Source: Polynucleobacter sp. MWH-Spelu-300-X4
GTDB lineage: Bacteria > Pseudomonadota > Gammaproteobacteria > Burkholderiales > Burkholderiaceae
Assembly (NCBI RefSeq): GCF_018687515.1
Contig: NZ_CP061294.1
Span: 1,674,001 to 1,738,000, forward strand
Direction of reading: 5' to 3'
DNA length: 64,000 nt
The position numbers and the translations under genes were made by a program. Position 1 is the stretch's first letter. Each line of letters begins with the position of its first letter. This document shows positions 27,354-35,994 of this stretch, piece by piece. The notes under the pieces were generated by a model, which ran no database searches, was not told where the DNA came from, and worked only from the letters and a program-made list of their open reading frames with translations.

Positions 27354-28181
27354 TTAGAATGATTTAAGAACTGAAATTACAAATGTATTTTTGTAAAGGT
27401 TAGATTTGCCATTTCCATAATCTGCAGCGGCAGCATTTGCATAATATTTAGTGCCAGCACTTACATCATTGAAATAATATTTCGCTCCTAGTAAAAAACC
27501 TTCATAGTCATATGTAAGCCCTACGTTGTAATCAGCATATGAAAATTTCTTTCCATCAACATTTGATTGATAATCCAATCTATAGTCTGTATAGCCAGCG
27601 TGAATTGCTGCAGTCAACTTTGGAGCAACTTCCTGCGACAAAGTAAGGTCATAGTACAAAGTACCAGAAGCATCTTTACCACCAGTTGATGCAAAATAAT
27701 TTTTTCCTAATACATAAGATGTTTTAAAGGTTGCAGGTCCATATGAAAGACCTAGATATGCTTCCTGTGTATTTGCATGGTAGTTAGATTTATCCAAACT
27801 ACCGCTTGATGATCCTGGGTAGTTATATGTAATAACTCCAACATCTACACCAATACTGGCAACCTCAGTTTTGTAGCCGCCATATAAATCAACCTCAGCA
27901 TTGTCGCCTTTAGGACCAGAGGTCCAATCAGACACTTTAGAAGCCCATGTGCCCAAGTAATAGCCCTCTTTAAATGCAACATCGATGCCACCTTGAATAG
28001 CAGCTTGTTTGTTATTTTGAGAAATACCACGGAAAAGGTAATCACTTACAACACCAATGTTTGGAGTAACTGTGATTGCAGGCACCTCTGTTGGTGCGGC
28101 ATCAGCAGCAGAAGCAACACCTGAAGATAATGAAGCTGCTGCAGCTAAGGCGATCGCAGAAAGAGTTAAATAAGTTTTCAT
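27354..28181 (-). CDS. TorF family putative porin
   Basis: 275 residues from the ATG at 28181, chosen for the AGGAG ribosome site before it and the clean signal peptide ending SSGVASA-A; a start at 28229 would precede both. The mature part is rich in alternating aromatic/polar strands (VVSDYLFRGISQNNKQAAIQ, YLGTWASKVSD) and ends in a terminal Phe (LKSF), the outer-membrane beta-barrel signature. It shares the sigma-54 promoter with glnK-amtB, so it may help nitrogen compounds cross the outer membrane. Confidence 0.88.
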   Translation of the reverse strand: MKTYLTLSAIALAAAASLSSGVASAADAAPTEVPAITVTPNIGVVSDYLFRGISQNNKQAAIQGGIDVAFKEGYYLGTWASKVSDWTSGPKGDNAEVDLYGGYKTEVASIGVDVGVITYNYPGSSSGSLDKSNYHANTQEAYLGLSYGPATFKTSYVLGKNYFASTGGKDASGTLYYDLTLSQEVAPKLTAAIHAGYTDYRLDYQSNVDGKKFSYADYNVGLTYDYEGFLLGAKYYFNDVSAGTKYYANAAAADYGNGKSNLYKNTFVISVLKSF

Positions 28182-28232
28182 GTAGTGCACTCCTAATAAA
28201 CAATCCAAGGGAAATTCCTTGTATGTCATATA

Positions 28233-28248
28233 TGCAAAAGGTGTGCCA
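28233..28248 (-). promoter_or_regulatory. Sigma-54 promoter of the porin-glnK-amtB operon
   Basis: On the minus strand TGGCACA-CCTT-TTGCA matches the -24/-12 consensus TGGCACG-N4-TTGCA at all but one base. The expected start is near 28222, about 40 bases before the porin start codon. Sigma-54 control of glnK-amtB is typical in proteobacteria. Confidence 0.88.
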
Positions 28249-28319
28249 GATATAAAATATCTATATTAATCAATAAATTAAAATAAAACTCTGTAAAATT
28301 AAACACCGTTATTAAGCAA

Positions 28320-28373
28320 TGCACTATTTTTGACAAGCAACTATGCACCATTATTGAGCGTCTTTTTGGTGCA
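28320..28373. promoter_or_regulatory. NtrC-like half-site cluster
   Basis: Three half sites of the NtrC motif lie 100-150 bases upstream of the sigma-54 start: TGCACTA at 28320-28326, TGCACCA at 28344-28350, and TGGTGCA at 28367-28373. The last two form an inverted repeat with a 16-base spacer, wider than the classical three-base spacing, so each may pair with a weak partner. Confidence 0.5.
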
Positions 28374-28382
28374 TGAATTTTT

Positions 28383-28388
28383 TATAAT
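28383..28388 (+). promoter_or_regulatory. Predicted -10 box for ubiK
   Basis: TATAAT 39 bases before the ubiK start. No convincing -35 at normal spacing. It lies next to the NtrC-like half sites that serve the divergent operon. Confidence 0.45.
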
Positions 28389-28426
28389 TTTGGTAAAAAG
28401 ATAAAAATCCCTCTATTGGAGCAGCC

Positions 28427-28681
28427 ATGAACCCTCAAGACATCATGCAAAAAATGCAAACCATTGCTAACGATATGCAAAATAAAGTTGGGGATGCTAT
28501 TCGCCAATCTCCAGCCAAAGACTTAGAAAAAAATGTTCGCGGCTTAATGACTCAAGGATTTCAGAAATTAGATCTTGTCACTCGCGAAGAGTTTGATTTA
28601 CAAACTCAAGTTTTGGCACGCACACGCGCCAAGCTTGAAGAACTTGAAGCAAAAATTACCGCACTAGAAAATAGAAAATAA
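28427..28681 (+). CDS. ubiK: Ubiquinone biosynthesis accessory factor UbiK-like (BMFP domain)
   Basis: 84 residues. An amphipathic N-terminal helix region (MQKMQTIANDMQNKVGD) is followed by a C-terminal coiled coil (LARTRAKLEELEAKITALE), the BMFP/YqiC layout. UbiK trimers bind membranes and assist the Ubi complex in making ubiquinone under air. A GGAG ribosome site precedes the ATG. It is monocistronic, ending at the terminator at 28698-28726. Confidence 0.9.
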   Translation: MNPQDIMQKMQTIANDMQNKVGDAIRQSPAKDLEKNVRGLMTQGFQKLDLVTREEFDLQTQVLARTRAKLEELEAKITALENRK

Positions 28682-28697
28682 TTAGTTCTTTTCCAAT

Positions 28698-28726
28698 AAA
28701 AAAGCAGAGTTCAACTCTGCTTTTTT
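28698..28726. terminator. Bidirectional intrinsic terminator
   Basis: GCAGAGT-TCA-ACTCTGC hairpin flanked by A6 on the left and T6 on the right. It ends ubiK on the plus strand and the MFS gene on the minus strand. Confidence 0.93.
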
Positions 28727-28753
28727 ATTTTCTATTACTTACCTCTTGTGCAA

Positions 28754-30025
28754 TTAAACACCTGCCAAATGATGCTTTAAAGGTTTAGGGTAAAACAAAA
28801 ACCACAAGTATGAACATATCTGTAAAACAAAAAATATAAAAAATACCTGCTTAAAAGCATCCACTTTTTCTATGCCCATTGCTATAGAAAGATCGATACC
28901 CCAACCAATGCCCCATTGGAAAATAAATGCTCCCACAAAAATTAACAAGTTATAGCTAGTACTTGCAATACCAGCATTACGTGAGGGGAACACCGTAATA
29001 ACTGTACTTTGCCCCAAAATATGTCCCGTTGCAGAAATAGCAAAAATAATCCACAACATCCAGCTATAACTTGTGTTGCTAGTTATTGCGAAAAACTGCG
29101 CTACCAAACCAAGAGCCAACATCCACTTTACGTAATTCAGTGTTTTAAATCCTTTGGCATTAGCTTTTGGCATAAACCAGGCATTAAATGCGTACCCCAG
29201 CAACAAAGCCGCATTAAATATAAATAATATTTCCGCATTAACCGTCGATGTGAACCCCAACACTTGAGTCATCCATGGGCCAATCCATAAAGTTTGTAAT
29301 GCCAAGAATCCACCATGATTAACAATTCCCAATGGGAGCATTCTTAGGAAGAATGGGTGACCAATAATGTCTCTAATACCGAAAGATTTTTCTTGGCTGG
29401 TGGATGCTGCATTATTTTTCTTTGGGTGATCATCAAAATTTGGCAAACCAAAACGAATACCTAAAAATCCAATCGCAACCAATCCCGCCATTACCCAAAA
29501 CACGCCGCGCCAGCCCATAAACGGCAACGCTAATTGAACAGGTATGGTTGTAATCAGCGCTCCAATAGTCCCAAACACCAACATACCAGAAGCTAATTGC
29601 CCTTGCTGCTCAATAGCAAACCATCGGCGATACGCTGTAAACGCCGCCATCAAACAAGCTGAAACACCAATTCCTATTAGAAAACGGCCAAGCGTAATCC
29701 CCCAAAGATTATCTGCATAAGCGAATATGGCAGAGCCTATTAAAGCCACCAATAACAAAATGCTTTCTACTCTTCGCGTCCCAAATTTATCCATAGCAAA
29801 ACCCAAGGGGATTTGCATCGTAGAAAACCCCACAAAATAGGCTGCAGATAAAAGCCCCAACTGAGCATTTGTGATCTTTAAGTCAGCCATCAACTCAGGT
29901 GCAATAACCGCATTAACAGATCGAAATGCATAGGATAAGAAATAGGCAAACGCAAAACAGGCAAATACGCGGAAAGCCCAAAAACCCTTTAAAGGTAGAT
30001 CAGATTGAGTAATATTTGATTTCAT
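28754..30025 (-). CDS. MFS transporter
   Basis: 423 residues with twelve predicted membrane helices. The loop 2-3 signature of the major facilitator superfamily is seen as GFAMDKFGTRRVE. The N-terminal sequence FAYFLSYAFRSVNAVIAPELM resembles anion/organophosphate-type MFS carriers. The substrate cannot be told from sequence. I preferred the ATG at 30025 over a GTG at 30031. It follows the lipoprotein gene by a few bases, suggesting a two-gene operon. Confidence 0.88.
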   Translation of the reverse strand: MKSNITQSDLPLKGFWAFRVFACFAFAYFLSYAFRSVNAVIAPELMADLKITNAQLGLLSAAYFVGFSTMQIPLGFAMDKFGTRRVESILLLVALIGSAIFAYADNLWGITLGRFLIGIGVSACLMAAFTAYRRWFAIEQQGQLASGMLVFGTIGALITTIPVQLALPFMGWRGVFWVMAGLVAIGFLGIRFGLPNFDDHPKKNNAASTSQEKSFGIRDIIGHPFFLRMLPLGIVNHGGFLALQTLWIGPWMTQVLGFTSTVNAEILFIFNAALLLGYAFNAWFMPKANAKGFKTLNYVKWMLALGLVAQFFAITSNTSYSWMLWIIFAISATGHILGQSTVITVFPSRNAGIASTSYNLLIFVGAFIFQWGIGWGIDLSIAMGIEKVDAFKQVFFIFFVLQICSYLWFLFYPKPLKHHLAGV

Positions 30026-30033
30026 AATCACTT

Positions 30034-30633
30034 TTAATAAGGTTTAAATCCGCTAAAGAACATTGCTTGCTCTTCAACATTCACTGCTTGGCTGTCTGAA
30101 TCTAATAACTGCTGCAACACACTAAGTTGATATACCCAAGTCTGGCCATCTGGAAATTTTCTTTGCACCAACCAAACCTTTAATAATCTTCTTTGGCCAT
30201 CTGGAGCAATTCCGACCACACTCCAACTTTGAGCGGGTAATTCATAACTAGGCTGACCAGCTGTCTTAACCGTTACAGCCTCTGATTTAGCCTCAACATC
30301 CGCTTTTAGGTTTGCCAACATGCCATGCTGCAAATATTGAAGCAAATTCCCAACATCCACCTTTTGATTAGTTGTTATGTGAATACTGCCAATGGCATAT
30401 AAAGCATTACCGGCTTTGGCCGCCTCCATAGTCATGGATAGGCGCTCACCCTCAAATTGAATGCTCTTCTCAGCACGACTAGGTTTACCTGGATATAAAG
30501 CCTCGTACATTAAATCGTCAGCCCTGACGGTTCGCCAGTCGAATTTAGGCGTACAAGCCATGATCGCTAAAGTTGTGACAAAAATAAGCGCTTTAAATAT
30601 AGGTCGAATCAACATAATTTTTGTTATTTGCAT
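30034..30633 (-). CDS. Putative lipoprotein of unknown function
   Basis: 199 residues with a lipobox IMAC after a hydrophobic signal segment, so probably lipid-anchored. I do not recognise a domain. The mature part reads as mixed alpha/beta (YEALYPGKPSRAEKSIQFEG, a prediction of beta strands, then NALYAIGSIHI, and a WVYQLSVLQQL block near the end). An in-frame ATG at 30615 would give a tighter signal peptide. It is divergent from the thioredoxin-like gene and precedes the MFS gene by eight bases. Confidence 0.75.
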   Translation of the reverse strand: MQITKIMLIRPIFKALIFVTTLAIMACTPKFDWRTVRADDLMYEALYPGKPSRAEKSIQFEGERLSMTMEAAKAGNALYAIGSIHITTNQKVDVGNLLQYLQHGMLANLKADVEAKSEAVTVKTAGQPSYELPAQSWSVVGIAPDGQRRLLKVWLVQRKFPDGQTWVYQLSVLQQLLDSDSQAVNVEEQAMFFSGFKPY

Positions 30634-30644
30634 AAAATAGGATT

Positions 30645-31169
30645 ATGCCGACTGAAACAATATCTAACTTTTTTCGCCAATTCAAGCGCATTTCACTTGG
30701 CTTGGCTGTTTGCACACTATTGTTGGGCTGCCAATCCGATACACAACAAATGGTGCCCTCATTTAAAGTTTCGGAAATTTCAGGAAAAGTATTAAGCCAA
30801 GACGATTTAAAAGGTAAGGTCAGCATCATTAATTTTTGGGCAACCAGTTGTGTCACTTGCGTCAAAGAAATGCCCACAATGATCGAAACATATAAAAAAT
30901 ATAAAACCGATCAACTTGAATTTATCGCGGTTGCGATGTCATATGACCCACCAATGTATGTTGTTAATTACGCCAAAACAAGAGAGCTTCCGTTCCATGT
31001 GGCCATGGATTCTGATGGTAGCGTTGCAAAGGCTTTTGGGAAAATACAATTAACACCCACCACCTTAGTCATCAATAAAAGTGGCAAGATTATTAAACGC
31101 TATGTCGGGGAACCTGATTGGAATGAATTCCATCAGCTATTAGAAAAATCATTAGCGGAGAAGGTGTAA
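30645..31169 (+). CDS. TlpA-like thioredoxin-fold lipoprotein
   Basis: 174 residues. The signal peptide ends in the lipobox LLGC. The redox domain carries INFWATSCVTCVKEMP (CxxC as CVTC) and the cis-Pro at LTPTTLVINKSGKI, as in TlpA/ResA proteins that reduce cytochrome c or copper sites in the periplasm. Whether it serves oxidase or c-type cytochrome maturation is unknown. It is convergent with lipA. Confidence 0.9.
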   Translation: MPTETISNFFRQFKRISLGLAVCTLLLGCQSDTQQMVPSFKVSEISGKVLSQDDLKGKVSIINFWATSCVTCVKEMPTMIETYKKYKTDQLEFIAVAMSYDPPMYVVNYAKTRELPFHVAMDSDGSVAKAFGKIQLTPTTLVINKSGKIIKRYVGEPDWNEFHQLLEKSLAEKV

Positions 31170-31183
31170 CCTCCTCCGCCTTA

Positions 31184-32137
31184 TTACACAACACCGGCTT
31201 TATGAGCCTGCTCGTCAGCGTGATAACTTGAACGAACCATGGCGCCCACTGCTGCATGAGTAAACCCCATGGCGTAAGCCTCTTTCTCAAACATCGCAAA
31301 TGTATCCGGATGCACATAACGTCTAACAGGCAAATGATGTCCTGACGGTGCTAAATATTGACCAATCGTCAACATATCAATGTTATGAGCGCGCATATCT
31401 TTCATAACCTCAAGAATTTCTTCATCGGTCTCGCCCAACCCAACCATCAAGCCACTCTTGGTAGAAACTTTTGGATATAGAGCTTTAAAGTCTTTCAACA
31501 GCTTTAATGAATGCATGTAATCCGAACCAGGTCTAGCTTCTTTATATAAGCGAGGTACTGTTTCTAAATTATGGTTCATGATGTCGGGAAGGCCTGTTGC
31601 AAAAATATCGAGCGCCTTCTCTAAACGGCCTCTAAAGTCTGGCACCAATACTTCAATACTTGTACTCGGTGATAAATCTCTTGTCTTAGTAATACACTCC
31701 ACAAAGTGTTGTGCGCCACCATCACGCAAGTCATCGCGGTCAACGCTAGTAATCACCACATAAGACAATTTAAGAGCCGCAATAGTTTTTGCCAAATTAA
31801 GTGGCTCTTCAAGGTCTAGCGGATCAGGACGACCATGCCCCACATCACAGAATGGGCAACGTCTGGTGCATTTATCACCCATGATCATGAAAGTGGCGGT
31901 TCCCTTACCGAAACACTCACCAATATTTGGGCAACTAGCTTCCTCACAAACAGTCACTAACTGGTTCTCACGCAAAATCTTTTTGATTTCATGAAACCTG
32001 GAATTACCGGATGCAGCCTTTACTCGAATCCAGTCAGGCTTCTTAAGTACTTGTTCTATAGGAACAATTTTGATAGGAATTCTAGCCGTCTTATCAGCTG
32101 ATTTTTGTTTCTGATTCGGATCGTAGGCTTTAGTCAT
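31184..32137 (-). CDS. lipA: Lipoyl synthase
   Basis: 317-residue radical-SAM enzyme inserting sulfur into octanoyl groups on lipoyl domains. The auxiliary cluster cysteines are in [12 protein letters not shown], the SAM cluster in CTRRCPFCD, and the conserved Ser of the auxiliary cluster is in [11 protein letters not shown] near the end. It follows lipB with a four-base overlap (ATGA), in the order DUF493-lipB-lipA. Confidence 0.97.
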   Translation of the reverse strand: MTKAYDPNQKQKSADKTARIPIKIVPIEQVLKKPDWIRVKAASGNSRFHEIKKILRENQLVTVCEEASCPNIGECFGKGTATFMIMGDKCTRRCPFCDVGHGRPDPLDLEEPLNLAKTIAALKLSYVVITSVDRDDLRDGGAQHFVECITKTRDLSPSTSIEVLVPDFRGRLEKALDIFATGLPDIMNHNLETVPRLYKEARPGSDYMHSLKLLKDFKALYPKVSTKSGLMVGLGETDEEILEVMKDMRAHNIDMLTIGQYLAPSGHHLPVRRYVHPDTFAMFEKEAYAMGFTHAAVGAMVRSSYHADEQAHKAGVV

Positions 32138-32784
32138 GGCCGCACCTCTAATTGTTTCGATAAATGGCTCAATAAGCTTTCAGCCACAATACCCATATTG
32201 TCGCTCACACCAAGTGCTGAGAGGTCAATTGTCTTTAAACCCGGATAGCCACAAGGGTTGATTGCTTCAAACGGACTTAAATCCATATGAACGTTCAGCG
32301 CTAACCCATGATAACAACATTGTTTGGTCACCTTCAGTCCTAACGCAGCGATCTTGGCACCTACTAAGTTAGACGCAACATGATTAGCTTGACTCAAATA
32401 AATACCTGGCGCACCAGCATGTCTCTCACCCAAAACTTTAAAGTCAGCCAATGTGTCGATGATGGCCTGCTCAATTCTGTTAACCAAATCTCGCACAAAT
32501 AACTTTCTGCGCCTTAGGTCCAACAATAAATACACCACAATTTGTCCAGGGCCATGATAGGTAATCTGTCCGCCTCTATCAATGGGCACCAATGGAATAT
32601 CTGAGTCTTTAATCAATAAATGGCCAAGATCACCCGCTTGACCCAAGGTATAAACCGGAGGGTGCTCTAAAACCCATATTTCATCCGGTGTTGTTGCATC
32701 CCGCTCAGCGGTGAATTTTTTCATTGCCTCATAAGTAGGCAAATAGTCTTGCAAACCTAAATGGCGAACTTGCACATCCATCAT
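32134..32784 (-). CDS. lipB: Octanoyl-[ACP]:protein octanoyltransferase
   Basis: 216 residues. It moves octanoate from ACP to lipoyl domains, the step before LipA. Motifs: [18 protein letters not shown], then [21 protein letters not shown] with the active Lys and Cys. The start is one base from the stop of the DUF493 gene, and the end overlaps lipA by four bases. Confidence 0.96.
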   Translation of the reverse strand: MMDVQVRHLGLQDYLPTYEAMKKFTAERDATTPDEIWVLEHPPVYTLGQAGDLGHLLIKDSDIPLVPIDRGGQITYHGPGQIVVYLLLDLRRRKLFVRDLVNRIEQAIIDTLADFKVLGERHAGAPGIYLSQANHVASNLVGAKIAALGLKVTKQCCYHGLALNVHMDLSPFEAINPCGYPGLKTIDLSALGVSDNMGIVAESLLSHLSKQLEVRP

Positions 32785-33054
32785 TTATAAAACAACACTC
32801 ACCATAGGATGCGTTGATAAAGTGCGATACAACTCATCCAATTGTTCACGGCTATGCACACGCACAGTTACCGTTAACCCCAAGTAGTTGCCATTCTTAG
32901 ACGGCCTACGTTCGATAGTGCCTACATTAAATCCTGGGTCAAACTGCAAAACAATATTAGCAATCGCAGACTCATACCCATCGACCGATTTTCCCATTAC
33001 TTTAATTGGAAAATCACAAGGATATTTAATTAATGACTCTTCTTGATCAGCCAT
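32785..33054 (-). CDS. DUF493 (YbeD-like) protein
   Basis: 89 residues from the ATG at 33054, chosen because GGGA lies six bases before it and the family begins about here; upstream in-frame starts run into the hydrolase gene. It has an ACT-like small alpha/beta fold with FPIKVMG and LGLTVTVRVHSREQLDELYR. DUF493 genes are usually placed before lipB and may regulate lipoate metabolism; no firm function is known. Confidence 0.88.
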   Translation of the reverse strand: MADQEESLIKYPCDFPIKVMGKSVDGYESAIANIVLQFDPGFNVGTIERRPSKNGNYLGLTVTVRVHSREQLDELYRTLSTHPMVSVVL

Positions 33055-33775
33055 GAACATTCCCAGATGTTGGATCCACTTGCCCATGCCACGCACGCAA
33101 AATCAAATCTCTGATGCAATGTAATTTGCGATGAAAGAAATGGTCTGCGCCGGGAATCACCTGAACAACAAGCTCTTGGGGTCTAGCCCAATCCAAAACG
33201 CTACTCAAAGGAATAACATCATCTACTTCGCCATGAATCACAATCGTATCTTTAGGCACAGGAGCCACTTCCCACTTAGAAGTGGCTGACCCAACCATAA
33301 TCAATCGTTCTGGCGCCATCCCTAATTCTTGCAATTTTTCAGCAACATAGCTACTAACATAACTACCGAAAGAAAATCCTGCCATAGCAAGCGGTAAATC
33401 ACCAACCAACAACGGCCAAGCATGGCCCTCTAATTCTGGGATCCCTTGCCAATTAAATGAATCTTTCATCCATTTAACAACGGCCACTAAATCATCAGCC
33501 TCACCCTTACCATCATCATGAGTGCCCTCGGTTGTACCAACACCTCTAAAGTTGGTTCTTAAAGTGACATACCCTAACTGAGCAAAAGTTCTGGCCAAGG
33601 TTTGCGCTACTTTGTTATCCATGGTGCCGCCCAACAATGGGTGAGGGTGCGCCACTAAAGCAATGCCTCTTGGACGATAACTACCAGGAGCATCTCGAAC
33701 GCCATCCGGCAAATCCAACGCGCCTTCAATTAAACCCACCAAACCGGGCAAATGTAATTTAACTGTTCGACTCAC
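33047..33775 (-). CDS. Alpha/beta hydrolase (COG2945-like)
   Basis: 242 residues. HPHPLLGGTMDNKV forms the oxyanion strand-turn, GFSFGSYVSSYVA carries the nucleophile Ser, and GEVDDVIPLSSVLDWA and GADHFFHRK carry the acid and the His. It resembles small serine hydrolases of COG2945. The start is a GTG at 33775 immediately after the ferredoxin stop, behind GAGGAT. The substrate is unknown. Confidence 0.87.
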   Translation of the reverse strand: MSRTVKLHLPGLVGLIEGALDLPDGVRDAPGSYRPRGIALVAHPHPLLGGTMDNKVAQTLARTFAQLGYVTLRTNFRGVGTTEGTHDDGKGEADDLVAVVKWMKDSFNWQGIPELEGHAWPLLVGDLPLAMAGFSFGSYVSSYVAEKLQELGMAPERLIMVGSATSKWEVAPVPKDTIVIHGEVDDVIPLSSVLDWARPQELVVQVIPGADHFFHRKLHCIRDLILRAWHGQVDPTSGNVHG

Positions 33776-34087
33776 TTATTCAATCCTCAATCTCTCAACC
33801 ACTTGCCCCTGAACAAAATGTTGGTCAATGATTTCATCTATATCTGATTTATCAACAGCGGTATACCAAACACCCTCTGGATAAACCACCATCACAGGGC
33901 CATGAGCACAGCGATCTAAACACCCCGCCTTATTTACCCTCACCTTGCCGGCGCCAGACAAGCCCATTTCTTTGCAGCGAATTTTGGCATGTTCAAATAG
34001 GCCTTGCGCATTATGTTGCGCACAACAATCATCACCGTTCTCACGTTGATTTAAACAAAAAAACAAATGGTATTTAAAGTAAGTCAT
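33776..34087 (-). CDS. Thioredoxin-like [2Fe-2S] ferredoxin
   Basis: 103 residues. Four cluster cysteines show the spacing of the NuoE-like/shethna thioredoxin-fold ferredoxins: FFCLNQRENGDDCC early, then AGCLDRCAHGPVMVVYPEG. The last part, VWYTAVDKSDIDEIIDQH, is typical of this family. An electron-transfer role is likely, partner unknown. It lies in a run VanZ-ferredoxin-hydrolase-DUF493-lipB-lipA with short spacings. Confidence 0.9.
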   Translation of the reverse strand: MTYFKYHLFFCLNQRENGDDCCAQHNAQGLFEHAKIRCKEMGLSGAGKVRVNKAGCLDRCAHGPVMVVYPEGVWYTAVDKSDIDEIIDQHFVQGQVVERLRIE

Positions 34088-34096
34088 AAATGAAAA

Positions 34097-35185
34097 TTAT
34101 ATAGAGGATGATGGCTTTAAGCCTTTTAACAATGACAACCCAGCGCCCACTGGCCACAACCAGGCTAACCATGAGATGAGATGATTGAAATGAATCAAAC
34201 GTCCATGGCGCCACTCTTGAATACTAACTGTGTAATAAGGGCTTTGCGGCAAAAAATTTACCAAGAAAATCATTGTTGCTAAAGATAGCAAAGCAAGTAA
34301 ATAAAGCCAACGGCGACTTAACTTTAGCGCGCCAACCAACAAAATACTAGAACTAACCATGCCCCAAAAAGCGGATGGAGTTAACCAAATAAAGCTCTTA
34401 TCAATACCAAATTGCATACCCGTGAATAATGCTTTCAGAAACACGGTTACCAAAAGAATCGTGAATAGAATAATAGTCTTGGGGGCCCTATCTCTCATGG
34501 CTAACGCAATACATATGGCAGAAGCAAACCAGGCAACCGTTGTTGTTGCTATTTCTATCGTCGCAAAGTTAAAAGTTTCTTTCCATAAAGTAACTGTCTG
34601 CCAAACATCGGCCCAATCTCCCATGGCTAGCCATGCAGGCTGAGGATAGATTTGGGCCAAAGGAAAAGAAAGGGCTAACAATATCCCACTCGAGCGAGGT
34701 CCAAACCATTGAATCCGGCGATGATGGAATGCACTACCAGATAACCATTTAGGATCCATAGGCACAGCCAACAATGCCCCCAAAGTGGTACCACCAATAT
34801 TTGTCCACCAATCAACATTGCTAGGAACTCTCGTATTCAGCCAAGTTTGTAATGACTCCATCAGACCAGATAACAACCCACCTAAAAGCACGGCAAATAA
34901 AACTGCTCGATAAGACTTTAACTTTGGGTAAACAGCAAAAACCACTAAAAATCCAAATGGCAAATAACCCAAAATATTAGTAAAAACATCAAAAGATGTG
35001 ATGTATCTTGGGATGGGGGCAGAAATCCAATCTAGAGCATCTGCTCCAACCCCTATGTTGAAATTAAATGGAAATGTGCTGGCATAGGCAATTAATAAGA
35101 TATAGCCTAGGCAAGCTACCCGAGCGGTAGGCATAGGTAAATCAGGCCAATTTAGTCGTTGGGGGCGTTGAAAATTGTGAGACAT
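34097..35185 (-). CDS. VanZ family membrane protein
   Basis: 362 residues from the ATG at 35185 (a GTG at 35191 is less likely). About ten membrane segments. The VanZ-like block is SFDVFTNILGYLPFGFLVV followed by LMESLQTWLNTRVPSNVDWWTNIGG. VanZ was named for teicoplanin resistance, but most bacterial members have no known role. It is divergent from birA with 20 bases between starts. Confidence 0.88.
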   Translation of the reverse strand: MSHNFQRPQRLNWPDLPMPTARVACLGYILLIAYASTFPFNFNIGVGADALDWISAPIPRYITSFDVFTNILGYLPFGFLVVFAVYPKLKSYRAVLFAVLLGGLLSGLMESLQTWLNTRVPSNVDWWTNIGGTTLGALLAVPMDPKWLSGSAFHHRRIQWFGPRSSGILLALSFPLAQIYPQPAWLAMGDWADVWQTVTLWKETFNFATIEIATTTVAWFASAICIALAMRDRAPKTIILFTILLVTVFLKALFTGMQFGIDKSFIWLTPSAFWGMVSSSILLVGALKLSRRWLYLLALLSLATMIFLVNFLPQSPYYTVSIQEWRHGRLIHFNHLISWLAWLWPVGAGLSLLKGLKPSSSI

Positions 35186-35205
35186 ATTCACATAGTACCT
35201 ACAAT

Positions 35206-35994
35206 ATGGAAATGGCTATTAATTGGATCCTTGAAAGAGTAGAAGAAAGCCCATCCACCAATGAAGATTTAATGGCGCGGTGGCGGCAGGGCTTGCTATG
35301 GGAACCCGTTGCTAGACTTGCTTTAAAGCAAACTTCCGGCAAAGGCAGAATGGGCCGTCAATGGATCAGTACACCTAACGAAACCCTGACATTTTCAGTT
35401 GCCTACCCTTTTAAAAAGCCCATCAGTGCACTCTCAGGGCTAAGTCTAGCTTGTGGGTTAGCTATTATTCGCGGCATTAGCCAAGCCACCAATTTAAGCC
35501 TCTCTGAACTCCAAAATCATCAGCTAGCCCTTAAATGGCCGAACGATATTCTCCTCAAAAAGAAAAAGTTAGCCGGCATGTTGATTGAAGGCGGGCAACT
35601 AAGACCAGAGGATCCAACTTGGCTCATCATTGGTATCGGCATTAACCTTGCCAATAGCCAACACATTGACCATCAAATTGGTCGACCAATTGGAGCGCTA
35701 ACAGATATTTTTTCCAAAGATCAGTTAGATGCTGACTTACTTTGGTTAAGCTTAATTAAAGAATTGGGCGCCATTATTGAGAAATTTGAAACTGGCTCTT
35801 TTGCTGATTTTCATGATGAGTGGAATCAATGGGATGCTTATAAAAATGAAACTTGCCAAATTCATCAAAATGGCAATCTTCAATATGAAGGGATCAATCA
35901 AGGGGTTGATAATGAAGGTTGCTTGATACTAAAAACATCTACCGGTATAAAGAAAATTATTAGCGGGGATGTTTCATTACGGAGCACTTCATGA
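35206..35994 (+). CDS. birA: Biotin-[acetyl-CoA-carboxylase] ligase
   Basis: 262 residues that begin directly with the catalytic domain: ESPSTNEDLMARW, TSGKGRMGRQWIS (biotin/ATP loop), LKWPNDILLKKKKLAGMLIE, then the C-terminal SH3-like part. The N-terminal winged helix of E. coli BirA is absent, so it should not act as the biotin repressor. An ATG two codons downstream (35212) is also possible. It overlaps coaX by four bases. Confidence 0.93.
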   Translation: MEMAINWILERVEESPSTNEDLMARWRQGLLWEPVARLALKQTSGKGRMGRQWISTPNETLTFSVAYPFKKPISALSGLSLACGLAIIRGISQATNLSLSELQNHQLALKWPNDILLKKKKLAGMLIEGGQLRPEDPTWLIIGIGINLANSQHIDHQIGRPIGALTDIFSKDQLDADLLWLSLIKELGAIIEKFETGSFADFHDEWNQWDAYKNETCQIHQNGNLQYEGINQGVDNEGCLILKTSTGIKKIISGDVSLRSTS

